Under the pieces are notes generated by a model that had not been told where the DNA came from, made no database searches, and saw only the letters and a list, made by a program, of their open reading frames with translations. From Gammaproteobacteria bacterium (GTDB taxonomy: Bacteria; Pseudomonadota; Gammaproteobacteria; Ga0077536), in assembly GCA_016874535.1 (NCBI GenBank), contig VGUA01000022.1:1-33311 (forward strand): DNA of 33,311 nucleotides. The letters are read 5' to 3'. Positions 23,133-30,429 of the stretch are shown here, one piece after another (positions within the stretch are counted from its first letter, which is position 1; every line of letters starts with the position of its first letter). A program made the translations under genes and the position numbers.

Positions 23133-24335
23133 ATGATGATTCTCGACGGCATTCGTGTACTCGACTTCACGCAGTACCTCGCCGGGCCCACGGTGACGCG
23201 GCTGATGGCCGAGATGGGCGCGGAAATCATCAAAGTGGAACATGCCCCGGGCGGCGACCCCGCACGCGGCCTGCCCTTCATGAAGGATCGTCGCAGCGGG
23301 TACTTCGTGCAGCAGAACCGCGGCAAGCGCAGCCTGTGCCTGGATCTGTCGAAGCCGGAATCCTTGGCGATCCTGCATGACCTCGTCGCGCGTTGCGATG
23401 TGCTGGTGGAAAACTACGGGCCGGGCGTGATGGCGCGGCGTGGCCTCGATTACGCCGGAGTCTCCAAGCTCAATCCGCGCATGGTGATGGCCTCCATCTC
23501 CGCCTTCGGGCGCAGCGGCCCCCTCGCCCACCGCACAGGCTACGACTGGATCGCGCAGGCCTATGCCGGCTTCATGCATGTGACGGGGCCCCGCGATGGC
23601 AAGCCGCATCCCGTGGGTGTGGGGATGGCAGATGTCGGCTCGGGCGTCCATGCCTTCTCGGCGATTGGTTATGCGTTGTTCCATCGTGAGCGCACGGGGC
23701 GCGGACAGTATCTCGACATCTCCATGGTCGATTCGCTGTTCCACATGCATGAGGTCAATGTGCAGGCCATCTCGCTGGGCAATGGCTGGCAGCCGGGGCG
23801 CATGGGCTCGAATCACGAACTGGTGGCCCCCATCGGCGTGTTCAAGGGGCCCGAAGGCTACCTCGTGATCATGGCTCTGCAGCTGCAGTGGCCCAATCTG
23901 TGCCAGGCCATGAATCGGCCGGATTTCGAGCATGATCCCCGTTTCGCGGAACCTGGCCCGCGTGCCGCGAATCAAGACGCTCTCAATCCGCAGATCGAAG
24001 CCTGGCTCGCCACTTTCGAGAGCGATGCGGCAGCACTCGCGCGGCTGGAGGAATTCCGCGTGCCCTGTGCGCCGGTGATAAGCCCCTTCGATGCGCCCAA
24101 TCATCCCTATTTTGCGGAGCGCGGCACCTTGCGCACGGTGCAGGATCCCTTCCTCGGCGATTTCGTGATGCCGGGTTTCCCGCTCAAGTTCTCCGAGCAG
24201 CCCGAGGTCCCCACTCTGGTCGCACCGCTGCTCGGTGAGCACAACGTCCACGTTCTGGGCGAGGTGCTCGGTTACCCGCCGGAGCGTCTGGCTGCACTCG
24301 CCGCCGCCGGCGTCACCCATCAGGGAGATCGCTGA
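23133..24335 (+). CDS. CaiB/BaiF family III CoA-transferase
   Basis: 400 residues. N-terminal 'LDGIRVLDFTQYLAGP' and 'MGAEIIKVEHAPGGDPAR' are hallmarks of the family; the catalytic Asp, which forms an acyl-aspartyl anhydride, is Asp167 in 'GMADVGSG' (Asp169 in formyl-CoA transferase). 'GRGQYLDISMVDS' and 'GSNHELVAPIGVF' follow. The gene starts with ATGATG; AAGGA lies eight bases upstream of the first. It moves CoA between carboxylic acids, activating a substrate without ATP. The partner substrates are unknown; neighbours point to fatty, bile or carnitine-like acids. Confidence 0.9.
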   Translation: MMILDGIRVLDFTQYLAGPTVTRLMAEMGAEIIKVEHAPGGDPARGLPFMKDRRSGYFVQQNRGKRSLCLDLSKPESLAILHDLVARCDVLVENYGPGVMARRGLDYAGVSKLNPRMVMASISAFGRSGPLAHRTGYDWIAQAYAGFMHVTGPRDGKPHPVGVGMADVGSGVHAFSAIGYALFHRERTGRGQYLDISMVDSLFHMHEVNVQAISLGNGWQPGRMGSNHELVAPIGVFKGPEGYLVIMALQLQWPNLCQAMNRPDFEHDPRFAEPGPRAANQDALNPQIEAWLATFESDAAALARLEEFRVPCAPVISPFDAPNHPYFAERGTLRTVQDPFLGDFVMPGFPLKFSEQPEVPTLVAPLLGEHNVHVLGEVLGYPPERLAALAAAGVTHQGDR

Positions 24336-24354
24336 TCCCGCATACCGGGTACTC

Positions 24355-24379
24355 GGGAAGCTTCTTGCCGAAGATTCCC
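24355..24379. terminator. hairpin between convergent CoA-transferase and enoyl-CoA hydratase genes
   Basis: GGGAAgCTTC (24355-24364) and GAAGaTTCCC (24370-24379) pair through nine of ten positions around a five-base loop. It is 19 bases after the CoA-transferase stop and 34 bases after the hydratase stop on the other strand. Without a T tract either way it is a weak, possibly bidirectional terminator. Confidence 0.4.
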
Positions 24380-24413
24380 TCCCGCGCCTGTTTCCCGTGC
24401 CAATTTCCCCTGA

Positions 24414-25211
24414 TTATTTCCCGTGATAAATGGGGGCACGTTTTTCCATGAATGCACGAGGCCCTTCGCGGGCGTCTTCGGTGAGGAACACCGGCGCCGA
24501 GATTTCGTGTTCAAGTGCAAGCGCCTCGGCTTCCGGCTTGCCGAGGCAGGCGCGGGCCGAGCGCCGGATGGCGCGCACTGCCAGCGGTCCATTGGCCGCG
24601 ATGCGCGCTGCAATCTCCAGTGCCTTGGCCAAGGGATCATCGGTCACATGATTGAGGAACCCGAGCTGCAGGGCTTCGTCCGCGGTGACGAGGTCGCCGG
24701 TGAGCAGGAGCTCCATGGCCTTGGCGAACGGCATCTGCGCCGGCAGGCGCACGGTTGATCCCCCGGCCGGGAAGATCGCCCACTTCACTTCCTGCACCCC
24801 GAATTTCGCGGCCGGCACGCTGACGCGGATATCGGTGCCTTGCACGATTTCCATGCCGCCGGCGATGGCGTGGCCGTTGATGGCGGCGATCACGGGCTTC
24901 TCGGTATCAAAATCCCGCAGCAGCGCCTTGCGCACCAGAAACCGGTCGGCCACCACGCGATCATCCCATTCGTTCTCGGGCTTGCGCGCGCCTGAAAAAA
25001 GCGGGATGAGCTGCCCGAGATCCGCCCCCGCACAAAACGCGGAGCCCGTGCCGGTGAGCACGGCCACGCGGATTGCAGCCTCCTCGCGCACCCGCGCCCA
25101 GGCCTCGGCCAGCCGCACCGAGAGCTCGGGATTGAGCGCGTTGCGTGCCTCCGGGCGGTTGAGGGTGATGATCGCGACATGGTCACGGACTTCCATCTGC
25201 AGCACTGACAT
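24414..25211 (-). CDS. enoyl-CoA hydratase/isomerase
   Basis: 265 residues with the crotonase fold. Oxyanion-hole elements are 'FCAGADL' (59-65) and 'AIAGGME' (115-121). Glu121 and Glu141 ('GVQEVKW') sit twenty residues apart, as the two catalytic glutamates of rat mitochondrial hydratase (Glu144/Glu164) do, which favours a true hydratase over paralogues lacking one of them. It would hydrate an enoyl-CoA, the step after the acyl-CoA dehydrogenase encoded nearby. It diverges from the nitroreductase-fold gene across 139 bases in which I see no convincing promoter. Confidence 0.9.
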   Translation of the reverse strand: MSVLQMEVRDHVAIITLNRPEARNALNPELSVRLAEAWARVREEAAIRVAVLTGTGSAFCAGADLGQLIPLFSGARKPENEWDDRVVADRFLVRKALLRDFDTEKPVIAAINGHAIAGGMEIVQGTDIRVSVPAAKFGVQEVKWAIFPAGGSTVRLPAQMPFAKAMELLLTGDLVTADEALQLGFLNHVTDDPLAKALEIAARIAANGPLAVRAIRRSARACLGKPEAEALALEHEISAPVFLTEDAREGPRAFMEKRAPIYHGK

Positions 25212-25350
25212 TTTCGCTACCTGCCTTTCGGGGAAACTTGTGGGAGCAATCTGGGCACGGAAATTCCAGTTTCAGGCGCCCGGGAGTGGTACGAGGTTAG
25301 CATCCGCGCTTATGCTCGCAAGCCTTGTCATCATCTGCGGGAGAAGTGCC

Positions 25351-26004
25351 ATGGATTTGCTCGAAGCCATGCAGACCCTGAATGCCTGTCGACACTACCG
25401 CAAGGATGATGTCCCCGAGGCCATGGTCGTCAAGCTGCTGAACCACGCGCGGTGGGCCGCGACCGGCAGCAACAACCAGCCGGTGAGCTATGTGGTGGTC
25501 CGCGATGCCGCCAAGCGCCAAGCCATCCATGACCTGTACCAGCCCATCTGGGACATGGTCATGCAGAAGTATGCGAGCGGGGAGATCAAGTCGGGCTTTG
25601 ATGCCCGGTTTCTTGCGAACGTCGATCATTTCGCGCGGCATCTCGCGGATGTGCCGGTGATGATCGTGGTTTGTGCACGCTGGAAAGAGCTTTCCGCACT
25701 GGATGCCGGCCTTGGCCGTACCGTGCTGACGCCCGGCTCATCCATTTACCCCGCCGTGCAGAATCTCATGCTTGCGGCCCGCAACGAGGGTCTGGGCACG
25801 GTCCTCACCACGCTATTGGTGCTCGCCGAGAAGGAAATCCAGAAACTGCTTGAGATCCCGGAGGATATCGCCACCGCCGCGGTGGTCACTCTGGGCTGGC
25901 CGGAGAAACCCTTCCCGAAAAAACTGAAGCGTCGACCGTTGGCCGAGATCGCTTTCCAGGATCGGTTCGGCGAGCCACTGCCCGGCGCCTCGGATTACGC
26001 CTGA
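25351..26004 (+). CDS. nitroreductase-family flavoprotein
   Basis: 217 residues. 'CRHYRKDDVPEAMVVKLLNHARWAATGSNNQP' (in parts, about 12-44) is the phosphate-binding start of the FMN-dependent nitroreductase fold; 'YPAVQNLMLAARNEGLGTVLTT' (about 131-152) and 'VVTLGWP' (about 185-191) follow. GGGAG lies about nine bases before the ATG. Members reduce nitro groups, quinones, enones or act as dehalogenases and flavin reductases; the substrate is not visible. It converges on the toxin gene with 63 bases between, which contain a G8 run (26026-26033) and a short CCGGC/GCCGG repeat but no clear terminator. Confidence 0.85.
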   Translation: MDLLEAMQTLNACRHYRKDDVPEAMVVKLLNHARWAATGSNNQPVSYVVVRDAAKRQAIHDLYQPIWDMVMQKYASGEIKSGFDARFLANVDHFARHLADVPVMIVVCARWKELSALDAGLGRTVLTPGSSIYPAVQNLMLAARNEGLGTVLTTLLVLAEKEIQKLLEIPEDIATAAVVTLGWPEKPFPKKLKRRPLAEIAFQDRFGEPLPGASDYA

Positions 26005-26067
26005 TCCCGCAATCAGACGTGCGCCGGGGGGGGCCGGCCACCAGCCGGGGTGCCCTGAGTATCCGGA

Positions 26068-26376
26068 TCATCGGTTCATCCAATACCCCGGTCGACGGCT
26101 CTGGTGCGCGATGGCGATTATCTGGTATTCGTCGGCCGTCTCGCGAACAACCACCGTGTAGGGGAATTTTTGCAGCAGAAGGCGTTTCAGACCTCTGGCA
26201 CCCAGAGCCCCCGGCATCGGGGACATTGGTGCCAAGCCTGTTTTGATGAGTGAAAGCACTCTGTCGATCGCCTGCGCAAATTCGACGCCAAGCCCCTTCC
26301 GTTCCCGTTCGTACCACGCCATCGCAGCCATCGCCTCGGCCGAAGCTTCGTCAAGAATACGAAGCCGGCGTGTCAT
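26068..26376 (-). CDS. ParE/RelE-superfamily toxin
   Basis: 102 residues: 'ASAEAMAAMAWYERERKGLGVEFAQAIDRVLSLI' (in parts, about 12-45) is the two-helix hairpin of the ParE/RelE fold, and 'GLKRLLLQKFPYTVVVRETADEYQIIAIAHQSRRPGYW' gives the sheet, ending with the usual 'AIAHQSRRPGYW'. Known relatives poison gyrase (ParE) or cleave mRNA on the ribosome (RelE); this type, paired with PF09720 antitoxins, is commonly ParE-like. ATG at 26376 shares its first base with the last base of the antitoxin stop (TGATG), so toxin translation is coupled to the antitoxin. Confidence 0.85.
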   Translation of the reverse strand: MTRRLRILDEASAEAMAAMAWYERERKGLGVEFAQAIDRVLSLIKTGLAPMSPMPGALGARGLKRLLLQKFPYTVVVRETADEYQIIAIAHQSRRPGYWMNR

Positions 26377-26612
26377 CAAGCCCTCTGGCAGGCCTGCATC
26401 CGGCGCTGGAACTCGTCAGTCTCGATGAACTCGGCAGCGCCGGCGTCAATCCTGTCCAGGCGCCGCAGCATCTCCCGCTCCCATTCCCTCTCGGCATCCT
26501 GGTCCGGGCCTCCATCGAGACTCATCACGAGGAGATGGGCGAGCTCCGCGCGTTCCCTGTCAGAAAGGGCAAGTGCTTCCGAAAAGAGCTTCTCGAGAAT
26601 CAATTTGGCCAT
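26376..26612 (-). CDS. addiction module antitoxin (PF09720-like)
   Basis: 78 residues. 'EALALSDRERAELAHLLVMSLDG' (about 11-33) and 'EWEREMLRRLDRIDAGAAEFIETDEF' match the putative addiction module component family: a Leu-Ser-x-x-x-Arg-x-x-Leu block followed by a Trp-x-x-Glu-x-x-x-Arg block. ATG at 26612 has GAGG six bases upstream; longer frames lack a site and the extra residues are unlike the family. It neutralises the downstream ParE-like toxin and probably binds its own promoter, where two inverted repeats lie. Confidence 0.85.
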   Translation of the reverse strand: MAKLILEKLFSEALALSDRERAELAHLLVMSLDGGPDQDAEREWEREMLRRLDRIDAGAAEFIETDEFQRRMQACQRA

Positions 26613-26635
26613 GCTTGACCTCCGTTCACTGAGGA

Positions 26636-26663
26636 CCTGACCTGGGCTTTTGCCCAAGTCAGG
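26636..26663. repeat. 12-bp-arm inverted repeat before the antitoxin
   Basis: CCTGACcTGGGC (26636-26647) and GCCCAaGTCAGG (26652-26663) pair at eleven of twelve positions around TTTT. It is 24 bases upstream of the antitoxin ATG and 63 bases downstream of the photolyase stop. It could be the photolyase terminator (no T tract on the minus strand), a leader stem, or an operator for the toxin-antitoxin pair. Confidence 0.6.
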
Positions 26664-26678
26664 ATGGAACCCGAATCG

Positions 26679-26693
26679 CTTGTCAATGACAAG
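26679..26693 (-). promoter_or_regulatory. palindrome overlapping a TTGACA box, candidate toxin-antitoxin operator
   Basis: CTTGTCA-A-TGACAAG is a perfect palindrome of seven-base arms. On the minus strand it contains a consensus -35 TTGACA (26686-26681), though no good -10 follows at 17 bases. A palindrome over a promoter element, 67 bases before the antitoxin, is what autoregulated toxin-antitoxin operons have. Confidence 0.4.
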
Positions 26694-26726
26694 GCAAAAC
26701 CGGGCAGACTGCAATGCTCGTCCGCC

Positions 26727-28130
26727 TCATGCTACACGCGACTTCGCCGCCTGATACGCCGCGAGCGTGCGCTCACGCACGATTGCGCGGTCCACGATTG
26801 GAGCGGGATAGTCGCGACCGATCTCGACTCCGCACAATGAGGCGGTGAGCGCAGGCATGGTCCAGGGCGCATGGAGGTAGCGGTCCGGCACCTCGGCGAG
26901 CTCCGGCACCCAGCGCCGCACGAAATGCCCATGGGGATCGAAACGCTCACCCTGGGTCACGGGATTGAAGATGCGGAAGTAGGGCGCCGCGTCGGTGCCC
27001 ACGCCCGACGCCCACTGCCACCCCCCATTATTGGCAGCGGGATCACCATCGATGAGCTGATCCATGAACCAGGCTTCGCCATGCTGCCAGTCGATGAGCA
27101 AATCCTTGGCGAGGAAAGAGGCCACGATCATTCTTCCGCGATTGTGCATCCAGCCGGTGTGCAGCAGCTGGCGCATGCAGGCGTCCACGATGGGATACCC
27201 GGTCATGCCCTGCTGCCAGGCTGCGAGATCCGCAGGTGCGTCGCGCCAGGCAATCTCACGCAGGCTGGGGTTGAAGGCTTTTTTCAGCACCCCTGGAAAA
27301 TGGAACAGCACTGCGAGATAGAACTCGCGCCAGACCAGTTCCTTCAGCCAGGTCTCTGCTCCCGAGGCAGCCGCCGCAGCGGTCATCGCGGACAGCGCCC
27401 CCACTGCCGCTTCGCGTGGTGACAACATCCCGAAGCGGAAGTAGGGCGAGAGGCTGGAAGTGCCGTCTTCGGCGAGCGTATCCCGTCGCTGGTCGTAGCG
27501 GGCGATGCCCTGCTCGAGGAAACGCGCCAGTCGTCGCTGGGCCTCGGCCTCACCTGCGGGAAAACCGGGTGGACTTTCCAACGCCGGCAGGGTGGTCCCG
27601 CCGGCGGCAGGAGGCAGGCTCGGGATTCTGGCCGGCGCCGGAATGCAATCCTCGGGGCGCGGCGCCGGCAGGCTGCGCCAGGTGCGATAAAACGGCGTGA
27701 ACACGGTGTAGGGCTTGGCCTGGCGGGTGAGCACGCGCGACGGATGGTGCACCGTCACCCCCGAGGCCAGTTCGAGCGGCAGGACGGCGGCGATCTCTGC
27801 ATCACGCCGCCGCGCATAAGGGCTCAGATCCTCCATGGCGTGAATGGACGTGGCCCCGGTGGTCGCAAGCAGCTCGCGCAACACGTCCAGCGGTTTGCCC
27901 CTGGCCACATGCAGGGTCGCACCCCGGGCTTTCAGATCCTCCGCAAGTGCCCGCACGCCCGCCACCATGAAGGCATAGCGTCGGCTGCTGGCAGGGTCGT
28001 AGCGCGGCGATGCAAAGACAGGATCAAGAATGAAGACCGGCAGCACCGGCCCGCGCGCCATGGCGGCCTGCAGCGCCTCGTTGTCGCTCAGGCGCAAATC
28101 CCTTCTGATCCACCACACGGCACCGCTCAT
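26727..28130 (-). CDS. phrB: class I deoxyribodipyrimidine photolyase
   Basis: 467 residues, close to E. coli PhrB (472). The N-terminal antenna-binding Rossmann domain covers about 1-160 ('VWWIRRDLRLSDN', 'GATSIHAMEDLSPYARRRD'), the FAD domain about 200-460. Class I blocks are clear: 'WLKELVWREFY', 'TGYPIVDACMRQL', 'GWMHNRGRMIVASFLAKDLLIDW' (in parts), 'DGDPAANNGGWQWASGVGTDAAPYFRIFNP' (in parts). The Trp residues of the electron chain in 'LLIDW' and 'GGWQW' are kept. It repairs UV-made cyclobutane dimers with blue light. ATG at 28130 overlaps the tetraheme cytochrome stop as ATGA; upstream in-frame starts fall in the cytochrome gene and add unrelated sequence. Confidence 0.93.
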   Translation of the reverse strand: MSGAVWWIRRDLRLSDNEALQAAMARGPVLPVFILDPVFASPRYDPASSRRYAFMVAGVRALAEDLKARGATLHVARGKPLDVLRELLATTGATSIHAMEDLSPYARRRDAEIAAVLPLELASGVTVHHPSRVLTRQAKPYTVFTPFYRTWRSLPAPRPEDCIPAPARIPSLPPAAGGTTLPALESPPGFPAGEAEAQRRLARFLEQGIARYDQRRDTLAEDGTSSLSPYFRFGMLSPREAAVGALSAMTAAAAASGAETWLKELVWREFYLAVLFHFPGVLKKAFNPSLREIAWRDAPADLAAWQQGMTGYPIVDACMRQLLHTGWMHNRGRMIVASFLAKDLLIDWQHGEAWFMDQLIDGDPAANNGGWQWASGVGTDAAPYFRIFNPVTQGERFDPHGHFVRRWVPELAEVPDRYLHAPWTMPALTASLCGVEIGRDYPAPIVDRAIVRERTLAAYQAAKSRVA

Positions 28131-28507
28131 TGCGCCGCTCCCGGGATGGCACCGGCGCCCGCGCTTTCCACGTGGCATCCAGCGCAGCGACGCACTGGGC
28201 CGGTCTGGAATCCCCGCTGCGCGAGATCGACGTGGCAGCTTCTGCAGAACATGTGAAAGTCCTTCTCGATTCTCGAACCCAGTTCCGGGTCCTGCTTGTG
28301 GCAGAAATAACAGGCGGTCTTTCCCGTGCCGTCCAGGAAATTGTGGTGACAGGTCGCACACCGCACGGCCGCATGCTCGTGATGGTCGAAGTGTATCTGG
28401 AGCAGTGGGCGCTCGCGTATGGCCTCTGCCCGCAGCTTGCCCAGCCACACGCCAAGCCCCGCCACAGCGAGGATCAGCACCATTACAAGCAGGGATTGCT
28501 TGCGCAT
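28127..28507 (-). CDS. tetraheme cytochrome c (cytochrome c3/c7-like)
   Basis: 126 residues with an N-terminal membrane segment (5-23), probably an uncleaved anchor or signal peptide, placing the rest in the periplasm. Four CxxCH sites: 50-54, 66-70, 88-92 and 108-112. His39, His42, His43 and His45 ('HFDHHEH') and His85 can serve as distal ligands. Spacing is that of small class III multiheme cytochromes. The start lies inside the end of the cytochrome b gene (25-base overlap) with GAGG eight bases before it, and the stop overlaps the photolyase start. It would carry electrons to or from the membrane cytochrome encoded upstream. Confidence 0.88.
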   Translation of the reverse strand: MRKQSLLVMVLILAVAGLGVWLGKLRAEAIRERPLLQIHFDHHEHAAVRCATCHHNFLDGTGKTACYFCHKQDPELGSRIEKDFHMFCRSCHVDLAQRGFQTGPVRRCAGCHVESAGAGAIPGAAQ

Positions 28508-29295
28508 GGCGAGGCCTCAAGCAAGGGAGATTCCATGCGGCCCAGACCCACCCAGACTGCGGCCAGCAGCAGCCAGACCAGCGCGATCGAGGACACGATA
28601 CGCCTCGCGCCCGGTAGGCGCGATCCGCGGGGCGAGTGCTCCATCAGCACCCGTGCCAAGGGATGTCCGCGCAGCCACAGGGACAGCAGCGTCGGCACCG
28701 CCAGCATCCACAGCAGCGCGGCAGCCGCTGACCAGCGATTGAAGTAATAGCCGGCATCCACGATGTGCCAGGCCATGCCTGTCAGTGCTAGCGCGGAAAG
28801 CCCTGCGTGCCAGTGCCGCCAGCTGGCTTGACGCCAGCCGAGCTGCAGTCGCCAGCGGGAGCTCAGGCAGAGAAAGATGAAAAGCACGAGTGCCATCAGC
28901 CCAGCCAGCATCGGCCACGGCGCTCTCGGGGTCAGGTATTCGAGGACTCTCGGTTCAAGCACACAGAGCACGGTCACGTGCAGCAGCGCGAGCACCGTCA
29001 GTACATAGGCAAGGCGGAGATGCACTTCGTGCAACAGGCGCAGGAACGGGATTGCCGGGTACTGTGCACCCCACCAGCGTGCGCTGAGCAGGGGCAGCAA
29101 GGCGACACCTCCCGCCGCGAGCACGCCGAGCGCCATGCCAAAATCCCAGGCGGGATCGACCGCCCGGGCGTGTCCGGGCAGGTAGAGCAGGGCGAGAGGC
29201 GTGAGGGTGTAGGCAAGGACTGCCAGCAGCCACCGCGCATGGGGCACTCCCGGCACTCCTGCCGGAGGGTCACCGGGCGGACGGGACTCGGACAC
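28483..29295 (-). CDS. ferric reductase-like membrane cytochrome b
   Basis: 270 residues with about seven hydrophobic segments. Histidines suited to bis-His heme binding sit in two helices: 'FLRLLHEVHLRLAYVLTVLALLH' (in parts, about 84-106) and 'WRHWHAGLSALALTGMAWHIVDAG' (about 158-181, in parts), the layout of the ferric reductase-like transmembrane domain family. No FAD/NAD domain is attached, so the partner is probably the tetraheme cytochrome encoded next. It starts with GTG at 29295 and lacks a clear ribosome site; no internal Met is a better choice. A charged, Pro-rich N-terminus precedes the first helix. Confidence 0.78.
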   Translation of the reverse strand: MSESRPPGDPPAGVPGVPHARWLLAVLAYTLTPLALLYLPGHARAVDPAWDFGMALGVLAAGGVALLPLLSARWWGAQYPAIPFLRLLHEVHLRLAYVLTVLALLHVTVLCVLEPRVLEYLTPRAPWPMLAGLMALVLFIFLCLSSRWRLQLGWRQASWRHWHAGLSALALTGMAWHIVDAGYYFNRWSAAAALLWMLAVPTLLSLWLRGHPLARVLMEHSPRGSRLPGARRIVSSIALVWLLLAAVWVGLGRMESPLLEASPCASNPCL

Positions 29296-29425
29296 GGGGT
29301 GGCAATACTCCGCGAAAGCCTCTCAAGCGGTGGGGCACCGCGCGCAGGCGCGCATCGTTTCTGCGGCCCCTGCCCTTGCGGCATACTGGCGCGCATTGTC
29401 CCCAACATGCCCCGGAATTCCCACC

Positions 29426-30061
29426 ATGGACTTCACCCGACTTGCCGCCGAGCGGCACAGCGTGCGCCGTTACCAACCCGGACTCGACATCACGGATGCC
29501 GAACTGCAGGCGATATTTCACCTGGTGCAACTCTCCCCCAGCTCCTTCAACCTGCAGCATTGGCGTTTCGTGGTCGTGCGCGATCCGGCGCGCAAGCATG
29601 AACTGCGCGGGCTGTCCTTCGGCCAGCAGCAGGTGGAGGACTGTGCCGCCGTGGTGCTGGTGTGTGGTCGCCTCGACGCGCATGAAGATGCAGCCAGCCT
29701 CTATGCCGAGGCCTCAGCCGAGCTGCGCGAGAAGTTCGTGCCCATGATTGCCGGCGTCTACGCCGGCCAGGCCGGCCTGCAGCGGGAAGAAGCCATACGC
29801 TCGGGCGCGCTGGCGGCGATGAGCCTCATGTACGCGGCCAAGGCGACCGGCTGGGACAGTGGGCCCATGATCGGTTTTGACGCCGCGCGAGTGGGTTCAC
29901 TGCTGGAGCTGCCGGAGAATCTGCTGCCGGTGATGATGGTGACCTTGGGCAAGGCACTGGACGGCGTGCAGCCGGCGCGGCTCTATCGTCGCCCCCTGTC
30001 GGAAATCGTGCATCTTGAGAGTGCGGCGGGCGCCACCCTGCAGGACAGGCCAGGCGCATGA
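29426..30061 (+). CDS. nitroreductase-family flavoprotein
   Basis: 211 residues. 'RHSVRRYQPGLDITDAELQ' (10-28) and 'LSPSSFNLQHWRFVVVRD' (37-54) are the FMN-binding start of the family; 'GALAAMSLMYAAKATGWDSGPMIGFD' (about 129-154) and 'MMVTLGKAL' follow. It resembles the YdfN/MhqN-type proteins more than the other nitroreductase-fold protein at 25351. The stop overlaps the start of a small membrane protein as ATGA. It diverges from the cytochrome b gene over 130 bases. Substrate unknown. Confidence 0.85.
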   Translation: MDFTRLAAERHSVRRYQPGLDITDAELQAIFHLVQLSPSSFNLQHWRFVVVRDPARKHELRGLSFGQQQVEDCAAVVLVCGRLDAHEDAASLYAEASAELREKFVPMIAGVYAGQAGLQREEAIRSGALAAMSLMYAAKATGWDSGPMIGFDAARVGSLLELPENLLPVMMVTLGKALDGVQPARLYRRPLSEIVHLESAAGATLQDRPGA

Positions 30062-30357
30062 CCGACACCATTCGCGCTCGCCTCGGCGCGCGGGCGCGCG
30101 TGTTCGTGGTGGCGGTGGCCGCGGGCTGGATGACCTTCGTGGCCTGCATGTTCTTTACGGCCATTCCCTGGCCGGTGATGGTGATTTCCTTCTTCACCGT
30201 CATTGGCGCGATTCTCGGACTGCTGCTCGCCTTGCGCTGCCCGCGCTGCCGGCAGCGTCTGCCGCAGGTGGGACTTGCTGAAGTCTGGACACCGGCGCAA
30301 ACCGTCAAGCCCGCGCAATGCACCCGGTGCGGAGTGGGTCTGGATACGTCTGGCTGA
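30058..30357 (+). CDS. small membrane protein with zinc ribbon
   Basis: 99 residues, not recognised as a named family. Two membrane segments (about 14-34 and 38-59) are followed by a cytoplasmic zinc-ribbon-like tail with Cys61/Cys64 ('CPRCRQ') and Cys88/Cys91 ('CTRCGV'). The basic N-terminus ('RARLGARARV') suggests both ends are inside. Its ATG overlaps the nitroreductase-fold stop (ATGA), so the two are translated together. Function unknown. Confidence 0.75.
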   Translation: MTDTIRARLGARARVFVVAVAAGWMTFVACMFFTAIPWPVMVISFFTVIGAILGLLLALRCPRCRQRLPQVGLAEVWTPAQTVKPAQCTRCGVGLDTSG

Positions 30358-30363
30358 GCGGGC

Positions 30364-30393
30364 GCTCCCCGGATTGCGCATGCCCTGGGGAGC
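30364..30393. terminator. hairpin between convergent zinc-ribbon and NTF2-like genes
   Basis: GCTCCCC (30364-30370) pairs with GGGGAGC (30387-30393), extended by a GU and a GC pair, around a loop that itself holds the partly self-complementary GCGCATGC. It begins six bases after the small membrane protein stop and ends 37 bases short of the NTF2-like stop on the other strand. No T tract is present on either side. Confidence 0.4.
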
Positions 30394-30429
30394 CGGGGAG
30401 GATGCCGGGTCGCTGGTCCGGCGTGTGTG

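Noticed and set aside
24652-25350. N-terminal extension of the nitroreductase frame
   Set aside because: It is antisense to the enoyl-CoA hydratase; the family start and ribosome site are at 25351.
26026-26048. G8 run and CCGGC/GCCGG repeat between convergent genes
   Set aside because: Stem of only five base pairs and no T tract; too weak to call a terminator.
28131-28520. 130-residue N-terminal extension of the photolyase
   Set aside because: Overlaps the tetraheme cytochrome in another frame; the ATG at 28130 matches the family start.
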